Shown: piece by piece, positions 1 to 9,957 of the stretch
Position numbering within the stretch: the first letter of the stretch is position 1
Layout: each line of letters opens with the position of its first letter
DNA from: Aeromonas rivipollensis
GTDB lineage: Bacteria > Pseudomonadota > Gammaproteobacteria > Enterobacterales > Aeromonadaceae
Assembly: GCF_037811135.1 (NCBI RefSeq)
Contig: NZ_CP149130.1
Coordinates: 802,501 to 866,500 of the forward strand
Reading direction: 5' to 3'
DNA length: 64,000 nt
The notes under the pieces: generated by a model
What the model was told of the DNA's origin: nothing
Databases searched by the model: none
What the model saw: the letters and a program-made list of their open reading frames with translations, nothing else
Translations under genes and position numbers: made by a program

Positions 1-1886
<1,886 letters not shown>

Positions 1887-2009
1887 TACAACACCCAAGA
1901 AGTGTTCTGGGCCTTGTAGCGAATGAACGAACTACTCAAATTCAGTGATAGCGACCATCTTCCAAGATGAATGTCGTTACTCACGTCAGCTTTCCAAGAT
2001 TGAAGAATT

Positions 2010-2127
2010 TGCCTGGCGGCCATAGCGCCGTGGAACCACCTGATCCCATGCCGAACTCAGAAGTGAAACGCGGTAGCGCCGATGGTAGTGTGGCATTCGC
2101 CATGCGAGAGTAGGACACTGCCAGGCA
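2010..2127 (+). rRNA. rrf: 5S ribosomal RNA
   Basis: Typical gammaproteobacterial 5S rRNA: starts GCCTGGCGGCCATAGCGCCG and ends with the complementary strand of the terminal helix (CACTGCCAGGC). It contains the conserved CCGAACTCAGAAGTGAAACG segment. It lies about 125 nt after 23S and is followed directly by the operon terminator. Ends are placed by the terminal helix and may be off by 1-2 nt. Confidence 0.96.
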
Positions 2128-2136
2128 CCCAACACG

Positions 2137-2166
2137 AAAAACCCCGCTCGATGAGCGGGGTTTTTT
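2137..2166 (+). terminator. rrn operon terminator
   Basis: Strong GC hairpin (ACCCCGCTC - GAT - GAGCGGGGT) followed by six T, ten bases after 5S rRNA. Confidence 0.93.
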
Positions 2167-2398
2167 ATTGCCTGAAAATCAGTGCATTGACTGATAATGG
2201 AGTTCGAACTCTCCTGCGGTTTTCCGAGCTGCTGCTGCTCCCCAAAAACTCGCCCCTGTTCTGTTCGATATTTATCCATCTGGATGTAAAAAGCACAGAA
2301 TGTGATGACTCTACCTTTCTTGTGATGCCCGCTCTGCTTTAATTCGTCTGCCCACGTTCGATGGGCCAAGGAATCACAATAATCTGAGGAATGGACAC
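2167..2398. other. Spacer between rrn terminator and lipoprotein gene
   Basis: No gene is seen. The stretch is more AT-rich than the flanking genes and presumably holds the promoter of the downstream lipoprotein gene. A short palindrome (GGAGTTCGAACTCTCC) lies near 2200. An open frame crossing from 5S into this spacer is not credible. Confidence 0.5.
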
Positions 2399-2848
2399 AT
2401 GTTCAAAAGAACAGTAACGATGATGCTGGCGGCGGGAACCCTGGTATTAGGCGGTTGCGCATCCAATGGCGGTGCAGAGCAGGCGGCAGACAACAGCGAC
2501 TTCGGTGGCAAGTCCATCTACCTGCGCGGGGAGATGAACGACTGGATGGCGACCGATGAGAGCAAGGTGGTCAAGGTGGCCGACAAGCTCTATATGGCCA
2601 AGGGGACGCTCAAGAAAGAGTGGGCTCCCTACAAGTTCAAGTTCGCCGACTCCGGCTGGAGCTGTGGCACCAACTTTGGCTACAAGAGCCCGAGTGACGG
2701 CGTCGCCGTACTGGGCGGAGAGCCTGTGCCGGTCAACCCCTGCTCCAAGTATGAGGACATGAAATTCTCGCCGGATGCCGACGGCGTCTACGAGTTCTAT
2801 CTGAATATGGCGGGTGAGACGCCAAGCGTGTACGTCAAGAAACCCTGA
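2399..2848 (+). CDS. Small lipoprotein with CBM48-like (glycogen-binding-like) segment
   Basis: 149-residue protein with a lipoprotein signal peptide: a short basic start (MFKR), a hydrophobic core and the lipobox LGGC with the acylated Cys at residue 20. The mature part opens with an IYLRGEMNDW stretch that resembles the glycan-binding WxxDFxxW-type core of CBM48/AMPK glycogen-binding modules, and has two further cysteines (SCGTNF, NPCSKYED) that could pair. The Asp at +2 after the Cys is absent (Ala-Ser), which would favour outer-membrane sorting. Translation starts at ATG 2399 behind an AGGA. The gene stands alone and ends at its own terminator. The carbohydrate-binding role is inferred from a short motif only. 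Confidence 0.75.
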   Translation: MFKRTVTMMLAAGTLVLGGCASNGGAEQAADNSDFGGKSIYLRGEMNDWMATDESKVVKVADKLYMAKGTLKKEWAPYKFKFADSGWSCGTNFGYKSPSDGVAVLGGEPVPVNPCSKYEDMKFSPDADGVYEFYLNMAGETPSVYVKKP

Positions 2849-2889
2849 GATCCCTTCTCCCGTTAAATTCATCGGGAAATGAATCGGTT

Positions 2890-2932
2890 AAATGCCCTGG
2901 CCCAAATATCTGCTGGCCGGGGCATTTTTTTA
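2890..2932 (+). terminator. Terminator after lipoprotein gene
   Basis: Inverted repeat AATGCCC(T)GGCC ... GGCC(G)GGGCATT followed by a run of T. Confidence 0.85.
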
Positions 2933-2959
2933 GGATAGAATCGGCGCCCCGTGAAAGAG

Positions 2960-3007
2960 ATACTATATATAGTGTTATACGGTTGATGTTAAACCTATTG
3001 GTTGTGT
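2960..3007 (+). promoter_or_regulatory. Tandem NrdR boxes upstream of nrdJ
   Basis: Box 1 at 2960-2975 (ATACTATATATAGTGT) is nearly identical to the NrdR consensus acaCwATATwTwGtgt. Box 2 at 2992-3007 (AACCTATTGGTTGTGT) matches about 12 of 16 positions. Their starts are 32 bp apart, close to three helical turns, which is the known arrangement for cooperative binding of the ATP-cone repressor NrdR in front of nrd operons. They lie 49-96 bp upstream of the nrdJa start codon. NrdR repression is inferred. Confidence 0.85.
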
Positions 3008-3055
3008 TTTTGACGCTGTCATGACGTTGTTGCATTCACATAAGGTGGCTTGAAA

Positions 3056-5203
3056 ATGGCTAAATCCAACCCTGTGCTGGAGAGTGGACCCGGCTCTGCC
3101 CTCATCCCCATGCAGGAAACCTCCCTCGAGATCTGGGACAGCAAGTATCGCCTCAAGAGCAAGGATGGGGCGCCTATCGACGGCACCATAGACGAGACTT
3201 ATCAGCGGGTTGCCCGTGCGCTGGCGGCGCAGGAGAGCGAGCCCGATGCCTGGTATGACTCCTTCCTGTGGGCGCTGCGCAATGGCGCCATCCCTGCGGG
3301 TCGCATCACCTCCAATGCCGGGGCCTTCGAGCACAAGCCGGCCACCTCGACCATCAACTGCACAGTGTCCGGCACCATCGAGGATTCGATGGATGACATT
3401 CTCGGCAAGGTGCATGAGGCCGGCCTGACCCTGAAAGCGGGCTGTGGCATAGGCTATGACTTCTCGACCCTGCGCCCGCGCGGTGCCTTCGTCTCCGGTG
3501 CCGGGGCCTATACCTCGGGCCCGCTCTCCTTCATGGATATCTACGACAAGATGTGTTTCACCGTCTCGTCGGCGGGCGGTCGCCGTGGCGCCCAGATGGG
3601 CACCATGGATATCCGTCACCCTGATGTGATCGAGTTTATCCAGGCCAAGCGGGAAGATGGCCGTCTGCGTCAGTTCAACCTCTCCCTGCTGATCACCGAA
3701 GAGTTCGTCAAGGCAGTGAAGGAGGATGCTCCCTGGCGGCTCATCTTCCCCTACACCGCCAAAGAGGTGGAGCAGGACGGCATAGTCCTTGACGATCCCG
3801 AGCAGGTGCTCTGGGCCGACTGGCCGAACAAGGAAGGGGTGGTGATCAACGCGCTTGGGCAGGTGGCCTGCAAGGTCTACAAGACCCTGCCCGCGCGCAA
3901 GCTGTGGAACGTCATCATGACCTCCACCTATGACTATGCGGAGCCCGGTTTCATCCTGATCGACAAGGTCAATCAGATGAACAACAACTGGTTCTGCGAG
4001 GAGATCCGCGCCACCAACCCCTGCGGTGAACAGCCCTTGCCCCCCTATGGCGCCTGCCTGCTGGGGTCGGTCAATCTGACCAAGTTTGTGCGCGAGCCCT
4101 TCACCGAGCGTGCCGCCTTCGACTGGCAGGCGTTTCGCAAGGTAGTGGCCATCTTCACCCGCATGCTGGACAACGTGGTAGAGATCAACCAGTTGCCATT
4201 GCCCAGGCAGCGCGAGGAGATCACCGCCAAGCGCCGTCACGGCATGGGCTTCCTCGGCCTGGGGTCGACCCTCACCATGCTGCAGATAAAATACGGCTCT
4301 GCTGCATCAGTGGCCTTCACCGAGCAGGTCTCCCAGGAGCTGGCCATGACCGGCTGGCAGGAGTCCCTGCGCCTGGCGAAAGAGAAGGGCCCTGCCCCCA
4401 TCATGGAGCAGGAGTTCGAGGTGACCGGCAAGATGCTGCGGCTGCGCCCCGAGATGGCGGCCGATGGCATCAAGCTGGGCGACAAGGTGAAGGGCAAGGT
4501 GCTGCATGCGCGCTACAGCCGCTACATGCAGCAGGTGGCCGAGGTGGATCCCGCTCTGGTGGCCGCGCTGGCCGAAACCGGTGGTCGTTTCACCCACCAC
4601 AGCAGCATAGCGCCGACCGGCACCATCTCGTTGTCGCTGGCCAACAACGCCAGCAACGGCATAGAGCCGAGCTTCGCCCATCACTACAGCCGCAACGTCA
4701 TCAAGGCGGGCAAGAAGAGCAAGGAGAGCGTGGATGTCTACTCCTTCGAGCTGCTGGCCTACCGGGAGCTCATCAACGCCGCTGCCATGCCTTACACCGA
4801 GGATGAGGCCTGCCGTCTGCCGGATTACTTCATCACAGCCGACGACATCAGCCCGGCCCAGCACGTGGACATCCAGGCCGCGGCCCAGCGCTGGATAGAT
4901 TCGTCCATCTCCAAGACTGCCAACGTACCGACCGACTTCCCGTTCGAGCAGTTCAAGGATATCTACATGTATGCCTCGGACTCCGGGCTCAAGGGCTGCA
5001 CCACCTTCCGCTTCAACCCCGAAGCCTTCCAGGGGGTGCTGGTGAAGGAGAAGGATCTGGAGAACACTCAGTACGAGTTCACTCTGGAGGATGGCTCTGT
5101 CATCACGGTGAAGGGCAACGAAGAGATCGAATACGATGGCGAGCTGCACACCGCCGCCAACCTCTATGACGCCTTGAAAGAAGGCTATTACGGCAAATTC
5201 TGA
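3056..5203 (+). CDS. nrdJ: Adenosylcobalamin-dependent (class II) ribonucleotide reductase, large part NrdJa
   Basis: 715-residue catalytic part of a class II ribonucleotide reductase, which reduces ribonucleotides to deoxyribonucleotides using coenzyme B12 and needs no oxygen. The class II N-terminal active-site region (STINCTVSG; LKAGCGIGYDFSTLRP), the radical-site loop NPCGEQPLPPYGACLLGSVNLT and the late APTGTISL loop are all visible. ATG 3056 is preferred over the in-frame TTG 3050 because AGGTGG at 3043-3048 is well spaced only for the ATG. It is followed 9 nt later by the second part, nrdJb. This split NrdJa/NrdJb layout is known in Pseudomonas aeruginosa. A tandem NrdR operator lies upstream. 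No cobalamin riboswitch was recognised in front of it. Confidence 0.95.
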   Translation: MAKSNPVLESGPGSALIPMQETSLEIWDSKYRLKSKDGAPIDGTIDETYQRVARALAAQESEPDAWYDSFLWALRNGAIPAGRITSNAGAFEHKPATSTINCTVSGTIEDSMDDILGKVHEAGLTLKAGCGIGYDFSTLRPRGAFVSGAGAYTSGPLSFMDIYDKMCFTVSSAGGRRGAQMGTMDIRHPDVIEFIQAKREDGRLRQFNLSLLITEEFVKAVKEDAPWRLIFPYTAKEVEQDGIVLDDPEQVLWADWPNKEGVVINALGQVACKVYKTLPARKLWNVIMTSTYDYAEPGFILIDKVNQMNNNWFCEEIRATNPCGEQPLPPYGACLLGSVNLTKFVREPFTERAAFDWQAFRKVVAIFTRMLDNVVEINQLPLPRQREEITAKRRHGMGFLGLGSTLTMLQIKYGSAASVAFTEQVSQELAMTGWQESLRLAKEKGPAPIMEQEFEVTGKMLRLRPEMAADGIKLGDKVKGKVLHARYSRYMQQVAEVDPALVAALAETGGRFTHHSSIAPTGTISLSLANNASNGIEPSFAHHYSRNVIKAGKKSKESVDVYSFELLAYRELINAAAMPYTEDEACRLPDYFITADDISPAQHVDIQAAAQRWIDSSISKTANVPTDFPFEQFKDIYMYASDSGLKGCTTFRFNPEAFQGVLVKEKDLENTQYEFTLEDGSVITVKGNEEIEYDGELHTAANLYDALKEGYYGKF

Positions 5204-5212
5204 GAACAGATT

Positions 5213-5896
5213 ATGGTCAAGAAGATCGACAGGAAAATCGTCGCCTACAAGGTGAAAACCCGGGATGAGCCGCAGGAAGCGCCGGCCCCCCAGGATGACG
5301 TGGTGCACATGCACGAGACGGTGCTGCGTCCGGAGCGGCTGATGGGCACCACCTACAAGCTGAAGACGCCGGAGCATGTCTCCGAACACTCGCTGTTCAT
5401 CACCATCAACGACATCATTCTCAACGAGGGCACAGTCCACGAGACGCGCCGTCCGTTCGAGATCTTCATCAACTCCAAGAGTCTGGAACACTACCAGTGG
5501 ATAGTGGCGCTGACCCGCATCATCTCCGCGGTGTTTCGCAAGGGCGGGGATGTCACCTTCCTGGTGGAGGAGCTGAGATCCGTGTTCGACCCCAAGGGTG
5601 GCTACTGGAACAAGGGCAAGTATGTGCCGTCGCTCATCGCCGAAATTGGCAACGTGATCGAGACCCATCTCACCGAGATAGGCATGCTCAAAGCCACCGG
5701 ACTGGATGAGCACCAGCAGGCGTTTCTGGCCGAGAAGCAGGCACAGATGCAGGCCGAACAGCAGGTTGACGCCGAGCAGTCAGGCAGTGGCTTCCCGGCC
5801 AGTGCGGTGCTCTGCTACAAGTGCCACACCAAGGCGCTGGTGCAGAAGGATGGCTGCATGACCTGCCTCAACTGCGGCGATTCCAAGTGCGGCTGA
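5213..5896 (+). CDS. nrdJb: Class II ribonucleotide reductase, C-terminal part NrdJb
   Basis: 227-residue protein that supplies the C-terminal part missing from NrdJa. It ends in a cysteine-rich tail (CYKCHTKA ... CMTCLNCGDSKCG), corresponding to the zinc-finger / redox-shuttle cysteines that re-reduce the active site in this family. The TSCPD-type region lies around residues 50-160 (ITINDIILNEGTVHE ... FINSKSLEHYQW). It begins 9 nt after nrdJa with ATG 5213 and is certainly co-transcribed. A frameshift is an unlikely cause of the split, because both parts have proper termini and the same division is known elsewhere. Confidence 0.9.
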   Translation: MVKKIDRKIVAYKVKTRDEPQEAPAPQDDVVHMHETVLRPERLMGTTYKLKTPEHVSEHSLFITINDIILNEGTVHETRRPFEIFINSKSLEHYQWIVALTRIISAVFRKGGDVTFLVEELRSVFDPKGGYWNKGKYVPSLIAEIGNVIETHLTEIGMLKATGLDEHQQAFLAEKQAQMQAEQQVDAEQSGSGFPASAVLCYKCHTKALVQKDGCMTCLNCGDSKCG

Positions 5897-5922
5897 CAGG
5901 TGCGGACTGACATACAGAAGTG

Positions 5923-5952
5923 AAAACGACCGGCCAGAGTGCCGGTCTTTTC
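5923..5952 (+). terminator. Terminator after nrdJab
   Basis: Hairpin GACCGGC - CAGAGT - GCCGGTC followed by TTTT. Confidence 0.85.
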
Positions 5953-6114
5953 ATTGCTGCTTTTATGTTCGAACGAAACTGCCTTGCAAGCGATTTGTTG
6001 CGCAGCGGTAAAATCGGGCGTAGCGTGAGGAGTAATAAAACTGTCACGGCCGTGTGGTTTCAATGACATCTGAGATTCACACACGTGGCACCTTCAGTGC
6101 CAAGGAGGATGCTT

Positions 6115-7485
6115 ATGGACAACACGGACCGAAAGCTGTTTATCTTGGATACCAACGTTCTGCTTCACGAACCCCTCGCCATTTACTCCTTCAAAGAGCA
6201 CGACGTGCTCATCCCCATGACGGTGCTCGAAGAGCTCGACAACATCAAGGATCGCCAGAAAGACGTCAGCCGTGATGCCAGGGTTGCCATCCGCGCGCTG
6301 GAAGATGTGTTTCGCGATGCCAACCCCGAACAGATAGTGCAGGGGGTGGCGCTGGCGGGCGAGGCGAGCGGTCATATCTCCATCTTCAGCGATCACCATC
6401 TGCCTCAGGATGCCGAGGTGTTCACCGACAAGGAGGCGGACAACCGCATCATCAACGCGGCGCTCTACCTGCAAAAGCACGAGATGAAACGCCAGGTGGT
6501 GCTGGTGACCAAGGACATCAACATGCGCCTCAAGGCCAAGGGGGCTGGCCTTGCCCATGTGGAGGATTATCGCAGCGACCAGCTGATCGACGACATCCGC
6601 CTGCTGGCCAAGGGCTTCCAGGTGGTGCCCGGCAGCTTCTGGGAGCGGGTGGGCGAGTGCGACAGCGAGACCCATGGTCGCGACACAGTCCACGTGATCG
6701 ACTCGAATCTGCTGGAGGGGGTGCACGTCAACCAGTACCTGCTGGACGAGGAGAACTTCTTCGCAGCCAGGGTGCTGAGCCACGATGGCAACAAGATCCG
6801 TCTCAAGGATCTGGGCCGCGAGCGGCTGATGTCCCGCAAGGCCTGGGGGGTGCACCCCAAGAACATCTATCAGGGCATGGCGCTCGATGCCCTGCTGGAT
6901 CCGCATATTGAACTGGTGATCCTGACCGGCCCGGCGGGCTGCGGCAAGACCTTGCTGGCCATGGCGGCAGCCCTGGAGCTGGTGATCGAGAAGGGGATCT
7001 ACGAGAAGGTGATCGTCACCCGCAACACCCCGGAAATTGCCGAGAGCATCGGCTTCCTGCCCGGCACCGAGGAGGAGAAGATGATGCCCTGGCTGGCGGC
7101 GGTGACCGACACCCTGGAGGTGCTGCACAAGCAGGACGAGAACATGAGCGGGTCCCTGAGCTACATCATGGAGAAGGCCAACATCCAGTTCAAATCCGTC
7201 AACTTCATGCGTGGGCGCAGCATCCAGAACACCTTCGTTCTGCTGGACGAGTGCCAGAACCTGACCGCCTCCCAGATCAAGACCATCATCACCCGCTGCG
7301 GTGAGGGGACCAAGATCGTCTGCTCCGGCAACCTGGCCCAGATCGACTCCAACTACCTGAGCCCGGTGACCTCGGGTCTGACCTACATAGTCGAGCGTTT
7401 CAAGGACTTCGACGGCAGTGCCAACATCTTCCTGAACGGGGTGGTGCGCAGCCGGCTGGCTTCGTTTGCCGAGGAAAATCTCTGA
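6115..7485 (+). CDS. PhoH-family ATPase with N-terminal PIN ribonuclease domain
   Basis: 456-residue PhoH2-type protein. Residues about 5-145 form a PIN domain (LFILDTNVLLHEP with the first acidic residue, then EELD and DKEADNR for further acidic residues). Residues about 245-450 form the PhoH ATPase with Walker A GPAGCGKTLLA and Walker B FVLLDECQN. PIN-PhoH proteins are reported as RNA helicase/ribonucleases. ATG 6115 is chosen over 6085 and 6109 because AAGGAGG at 6102-6108 sits 6 nt before it. The gene stands alone between a terminator and the converging thi operon. Confidence 0.9.
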   Translation: MDNTDRKLFILDTNVLLHEPLAIYSFKEHDVLIPMTVLEELDNIKDRQKDVSRDARVAIRALEDVFRDANPEQIVQGVALAGEASGHISIFSDHHLPQDAEVFTDKEADNRIINAALYLQKHEMKRQVVLVTKDINMRLKAKGAGLAHVEDYRSDQLIDDIRLLAKGFQVVPGSFWERVGECDSETHGRDTVHVIDSNLLEGVHVNQYLLDEENFFAARVLSHDGNKIRLKDLGRERLMSRKAWGVHPKNIYQGMALDALLDPHIELVILTGPAGCGKTLLAMAAALELVIEKGIYEKVIVTRNTPEIAESIGFLPGTEEEKMMPWLAAVTDTLEVLHKQDENMSGSLSYIMEKANIQFKSVNFMRGRSIQNTFVLLDECQNLTASQIKTIITRCGEGTKIVCSGNLAQIDSNYLSPVTSGLTYIVERFKDFDGSANIFLNGVVRSRLASFAEENL

Positions 7486-7507
7486 TTTAACGCAATCTCT
7501 GCATGAG

Positions 7508-7538
7508 AAAGGGGAAGCCAGCAGGCTTCCCCTTTTTT
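7508..7538. terminator. Bidirectional terminator between phoH-like gene and thiQ
   Basis: Stem GGGGAAGCC - AGCA - GGCTTCCCC with A-run before and T-run after; it can serve both converging units. Confidence 0.9.
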
Positions 7539-7554
7539 GATCCCGTAGCCGTCA

Positions 7555-8259
7555 TCACCCTTGCGTACGGCCAAGGTAGCGCAACAGCCCGGGGTGCTCG
7601 CTGTCTTGCAGTATGTCGGGTTTGCCCTGCAGAGCGATGCGGCCTTCATCCACGAACAACACCTGATCGGCGATGAGTTGGGCATCCTCAGGGTTGTGGG
7701 ACACCATGAGCACTGTGATGCCCTGCTCGCAGGCGAGGCGGGCCACTTCCGCCAGCATCTCCCGGCGCAGGGCGGGATCCAGGGCCGAGAAGGGCTCATC
7801 CAGCAGCAGCAGGGGCTTGCCCCGCACCAGGGCGCGGGCCAGCCCGACCCGCTGTTGCTGGCCGCCGGAGAGCTGCTCCGGCAGCCGCGCCAGCATCTCG
7901 CCAAGACCGACCCGCTCTGCGCCCTGCTTCACCTGCTGGCGCTGGGCCGGGTTCAGGCGCAGGCCCGGGTGCAGGCCGATGGCGATGTTGTCGAATACGG
8001 AGAGGTGCAGGAAGAGGTTGTGATCCTGAAACAGGGTGGTGACCGGCCGCTCGGCGGGACCGAGCGGCAGCAGATCGACACCATCGAAACTGAGACGGCC
8101 GGACTCCACCGGCACGAAGCCGGCGATCATCCCGAGCAGGGTGGACTTGCCGGCGCCGCTTGGCCCTATCAGGGCGGTGATCTCCCCCCTGGGCAGGGTC
8201 GCGCTGAAGCTGACGCGCCAATCCGGGTAGCTGGTGACCAGTTCATCGATGTTCAGCAT
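7555..8259 (-). CDS. thiQ: Thiamine/TPP ABC transporter ATP-binding protein
   Basis: 234-residue ATPase that powers uptake of thiamine and its phosphates with ThiP and ThiB. Walker A GPSGAGKST (about residue 31), Q-loop, signature LSGGQQQR (about 126), Walker B LLLLDEPFSALD (about 150) and the switch His (MVSHN) are present. It is last in the thiBPQ operon. Start ATG at 8259 follows GAGGAAAAA. The spacer to thiP holds a diverged repeat of the thiP end, and a displaced thiQ-like start lies inside thiP (8342), so the present separation of the two genes is secondary. Confidence 0.94.
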   Translation of the reverse strand: MLNIDELVTSYPDWRVSFSATLPRGEITALIGPSGAGKSTLLGMIAGFVPVESGRLSFDGVDLLPLGPAERPVTTLFQDHNLFLHLSVFDNIAIGLHPGLRLNPAQRQQVKQGAERVGLGEMLARLPEQLSGGQQQRVGLARALVRGKPLLLLDEPFSALDPALRREMLAEVARLACEQGITVLMVSHNPEDAQLIADQVLFVDEGRIALQGKPDILQDSEHPGLLRYLGRTQG

Positions 8260-8342
8260 TTTTTCCTCTCAAAGAGTCCGTTCGACCAGCCAGAACGGCC
8301 GCAGAAACGGTAGCGCAGGGTTTGTACCTCAATGCTCGCCAT
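8253..8342 (-). other. Mini-ORF from a displaced thiQ start
   Basis: An ATG at 8342, inside the last codons of thiP and preceded by GGAGGAAAAA exactly like the real thiQ start, opens a 29-codon frame (MASIEVQTLRYRF...) that ends with TGA at 8253-8255, overlapping the real thiQ ATG (8257-8259). Its first residues resemble an ABC-ATPase start. It reads as the fossil start of a second thiQ copy. Whether it is translated, and couples thiP to thiQ, is open. Confidence 0.55.
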
Positions 8343-8400
8343 TTTTTCCTCCAAGACCCCGCTCAACCAGCCAGAACAGGGAGAAACAGAGCGTGAGCAG
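8254..8400 (-). repeat. Duplicated thiP 3' end / thiP-thiQ junction
   Basis: The stretch 8254-8318 repeats 8336-8400, which holds the end of thiP and the ribosome-binding site. Both read GTTCTGGCTGGT(T/C)GA(G/A)CGG and later GGAAAAAATG on the minus strand. The copy next to thiQ ends in its own stop codon (Val-Glu-Arg-Thr-Leu-stop), so it looks like the terminus of another thiP allele. The unit is [thiP end + thiQ start] repeated twice, with the inner start and inner end now decayed. Confidence 0.8.
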
Positions 8401-9957
8401 CAGCAGGGCAGTGGCGGCCGCGTCGGTCAGCCGGTAGCTGCCGAGCTGCTGATAGAGCAGCCAGGGCAGGGTGGTGAGGGCCTGGCTGCCGAACATGGCG
8501 ATGGCGCCGAGATCCCCGAGGGACAATATCATGGAGAGCGCCATGGCGAGCGCCAGGGGGCGGCGCAGCAGGGGCCACTCCACCAGTCGCAGGCGGTGCA
8601 GGCCGCGCACTCCCAGGCTGTCCGCAAGCCGGTCGTACTGACGCACCACCAGTTGCATGGGGGCGCTGAGGGTGCGCAGCACATAGGGCAGCGCCATCAG
8701 GGCGTTGACCAGTACCACCAGCCAGGGGCCCAGGGCAAAGACGTCGGCAAAGGGCATGAACATGATGAAGAGCCCGGTACTCAGCACCACAGCCGGGATC
8801 ATCAGGATCATGGAGCCGCTGGCCTCCCACAGGGCGGCGGCTCGCCGCTTGCGCCCGCGCACCCTCAGGTGGCGGCTGGTGAGCAGCAGACCGGCACCGA
8901 GCAGGGTCGCCAGCGACCCGGCCGCCAGGGCGATGGCCAGGGATTGACCACCCGCCTGCCACAGCCCGGGGGATGCCAGCGCCGTCAGCAGGCCGGGGTT
9001 GAAACCGGCCACGACTATGGCCAGCAGGGGCGGCAGGAAGATGGCTAGCCCGGTGCAGAGCGCCACGGCATCCACCAGGCCTGTCCCCGGCTGATGGCGA
9101 TCCGGCCGCAGGCAGGGGCGACGGCTGGTGAAGCGACTGGCAGGGGTGGTCTGCAGCCGGTGTTGCAGCAGGAGCAAGGCGACGGTCAGCAGCAGCTGTA
9201 CCAGCGCCAGGCCGCCCGCGGTGGCGAGATCGAAATCAAAGCGCAGTGCCTGATAGACGGCGACTTCCAGGGTGGTGGACTTGGGACCGCCGCCCAGCGC
9301 CAGCACTGTGGTGAAGCTGGTGAAGCAGAGCATGAAGATGAGGCTGGCGAGCCCCGGCAGTACGCCGCGGATGAGCGGCCACTCCAGCAGCCGGAAGATG
9401 TGGGATGAGCGCATGCCGAGCTGGCTGGCGAGGCGCCAGGAGGTCTCCGGGACGCTCTCTATGCTCTGCAGCATGAGGCGCGCCGCCAGCGGCATGTTGA
9501 AGAAGACATGTGCCAGCAGTATGCCGAACAGGCCGTACAGGTAGTTGCCAGGATCCAGCCCCAGGCCGCGCAGCAGCTGTGGCAACCAGCCCTGGCAACC
9601 GTGTACCGCGACCATGCCGAAGATGGCGATGATGACGGGCAGCACCAGAGAGAGGCCAAAGAGCTTGAGCAGCAGGGCTCGGCCGGGAAAGCGGCGCCGC
9701 GCCAGGGCACGGGCCACCGGAATGGCAAGCCCCAGGCTCAGCAGGGTGGAGAGCAGGGCCTGCCCCAGGCTGAAGCCCAGCACATGGCGCAGATAGGGAT
9801 CGGCCAGCAGGGTGCGGGGAGACAAGGTGCCCGCCTGCCACAGCAGGGCCGCGAGCGGCCCGAGGGACAACAGCAGGATCAGCAGGGTGGCCGCACTGCC
9901 CGGCAGCCACCAGAGGGGACGAGCGCCTGCGTTCACTGGGTGACGGCTTGCAGCCAT
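8329..9957 (-). CDS. thiP: Thiamine/TPP ABC transporter permease
   Basis: 542-residue inner-membrane permease made of two fused permease halves, each with about six hydrophobic segments and an EAA-type loop (first: ASQLGMRSSHIFRLLEWPLIRG; second: ADSLGVRGLHRLRLVEWPLLRR). The N-terminus (MAASRHPVNAG) aligns well with E. coli ThiP (MATRRQPLIPG), which supports the start at 9957 and a 25-nt overlap with the end of thiB. Partners are ThiB in the periplasm and ThiQ in the cytoplasm. Its 3' end is repeated in the spacer before thiQ. Confidence 0.94.
   Translation of the reverse strand: MAASRHPVNAGARPLWWLPGSAATLLILLLSLGPLAALLWQAGTLSPRTLLADPYLRHVLGFSLGQALLSTLLSLGLAIPVARALARRRFPGRALLLKLFGLSLVLPVIIAIFGMVAVHGCQGWLPQLLRGLGLDPGNYLYGLFGILLAHVFFNMPLAARLMLQSIESVPETSWRLASQLGMRSSHIFRLLEWPLIRGVLPGLASLIFMLCFTSFTTVLALGGGPKSTTLEVAVYQALRFDFDLATAGGLALVQLLLTVALLLLQHRLQTTPASRFTSRRPCLRPDRHQPGTGLVDAVALCTGLAIFLPPLLAIVVAGFNPGLLTALASPGLWQAGGQSLAIALAAGSLATLLGAGLLLTSRHLRVRGRKRRAAALWEASGSMILMIPAVVLSTGLFIMFMPFADVFALGPWLVVLVNALMALPYVLRTLSAPMQLVVRQYDRLADSLGVRGLHRLRLVEWPLLRRPLALAMALSMILSLGDLGAIAMFGSQALTTLPWLLYQQLGSYRLTDAAATALLLLTLCFSLFWLVERGLGGKNGEH

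Noticed and set aside
2933-3055. Cobalamin riboswitch before the B12-dependent reductase genes
   Set aside because: The region is too short and shows no B12-box; NrdR boxes explain the regulation better.
3050-5896. Frameshift splitting one nrdJ gene
   Set aside because: NrdJa ends and NrdJb begins with proper stop, start and spacing, and the same split is an established arrangement.
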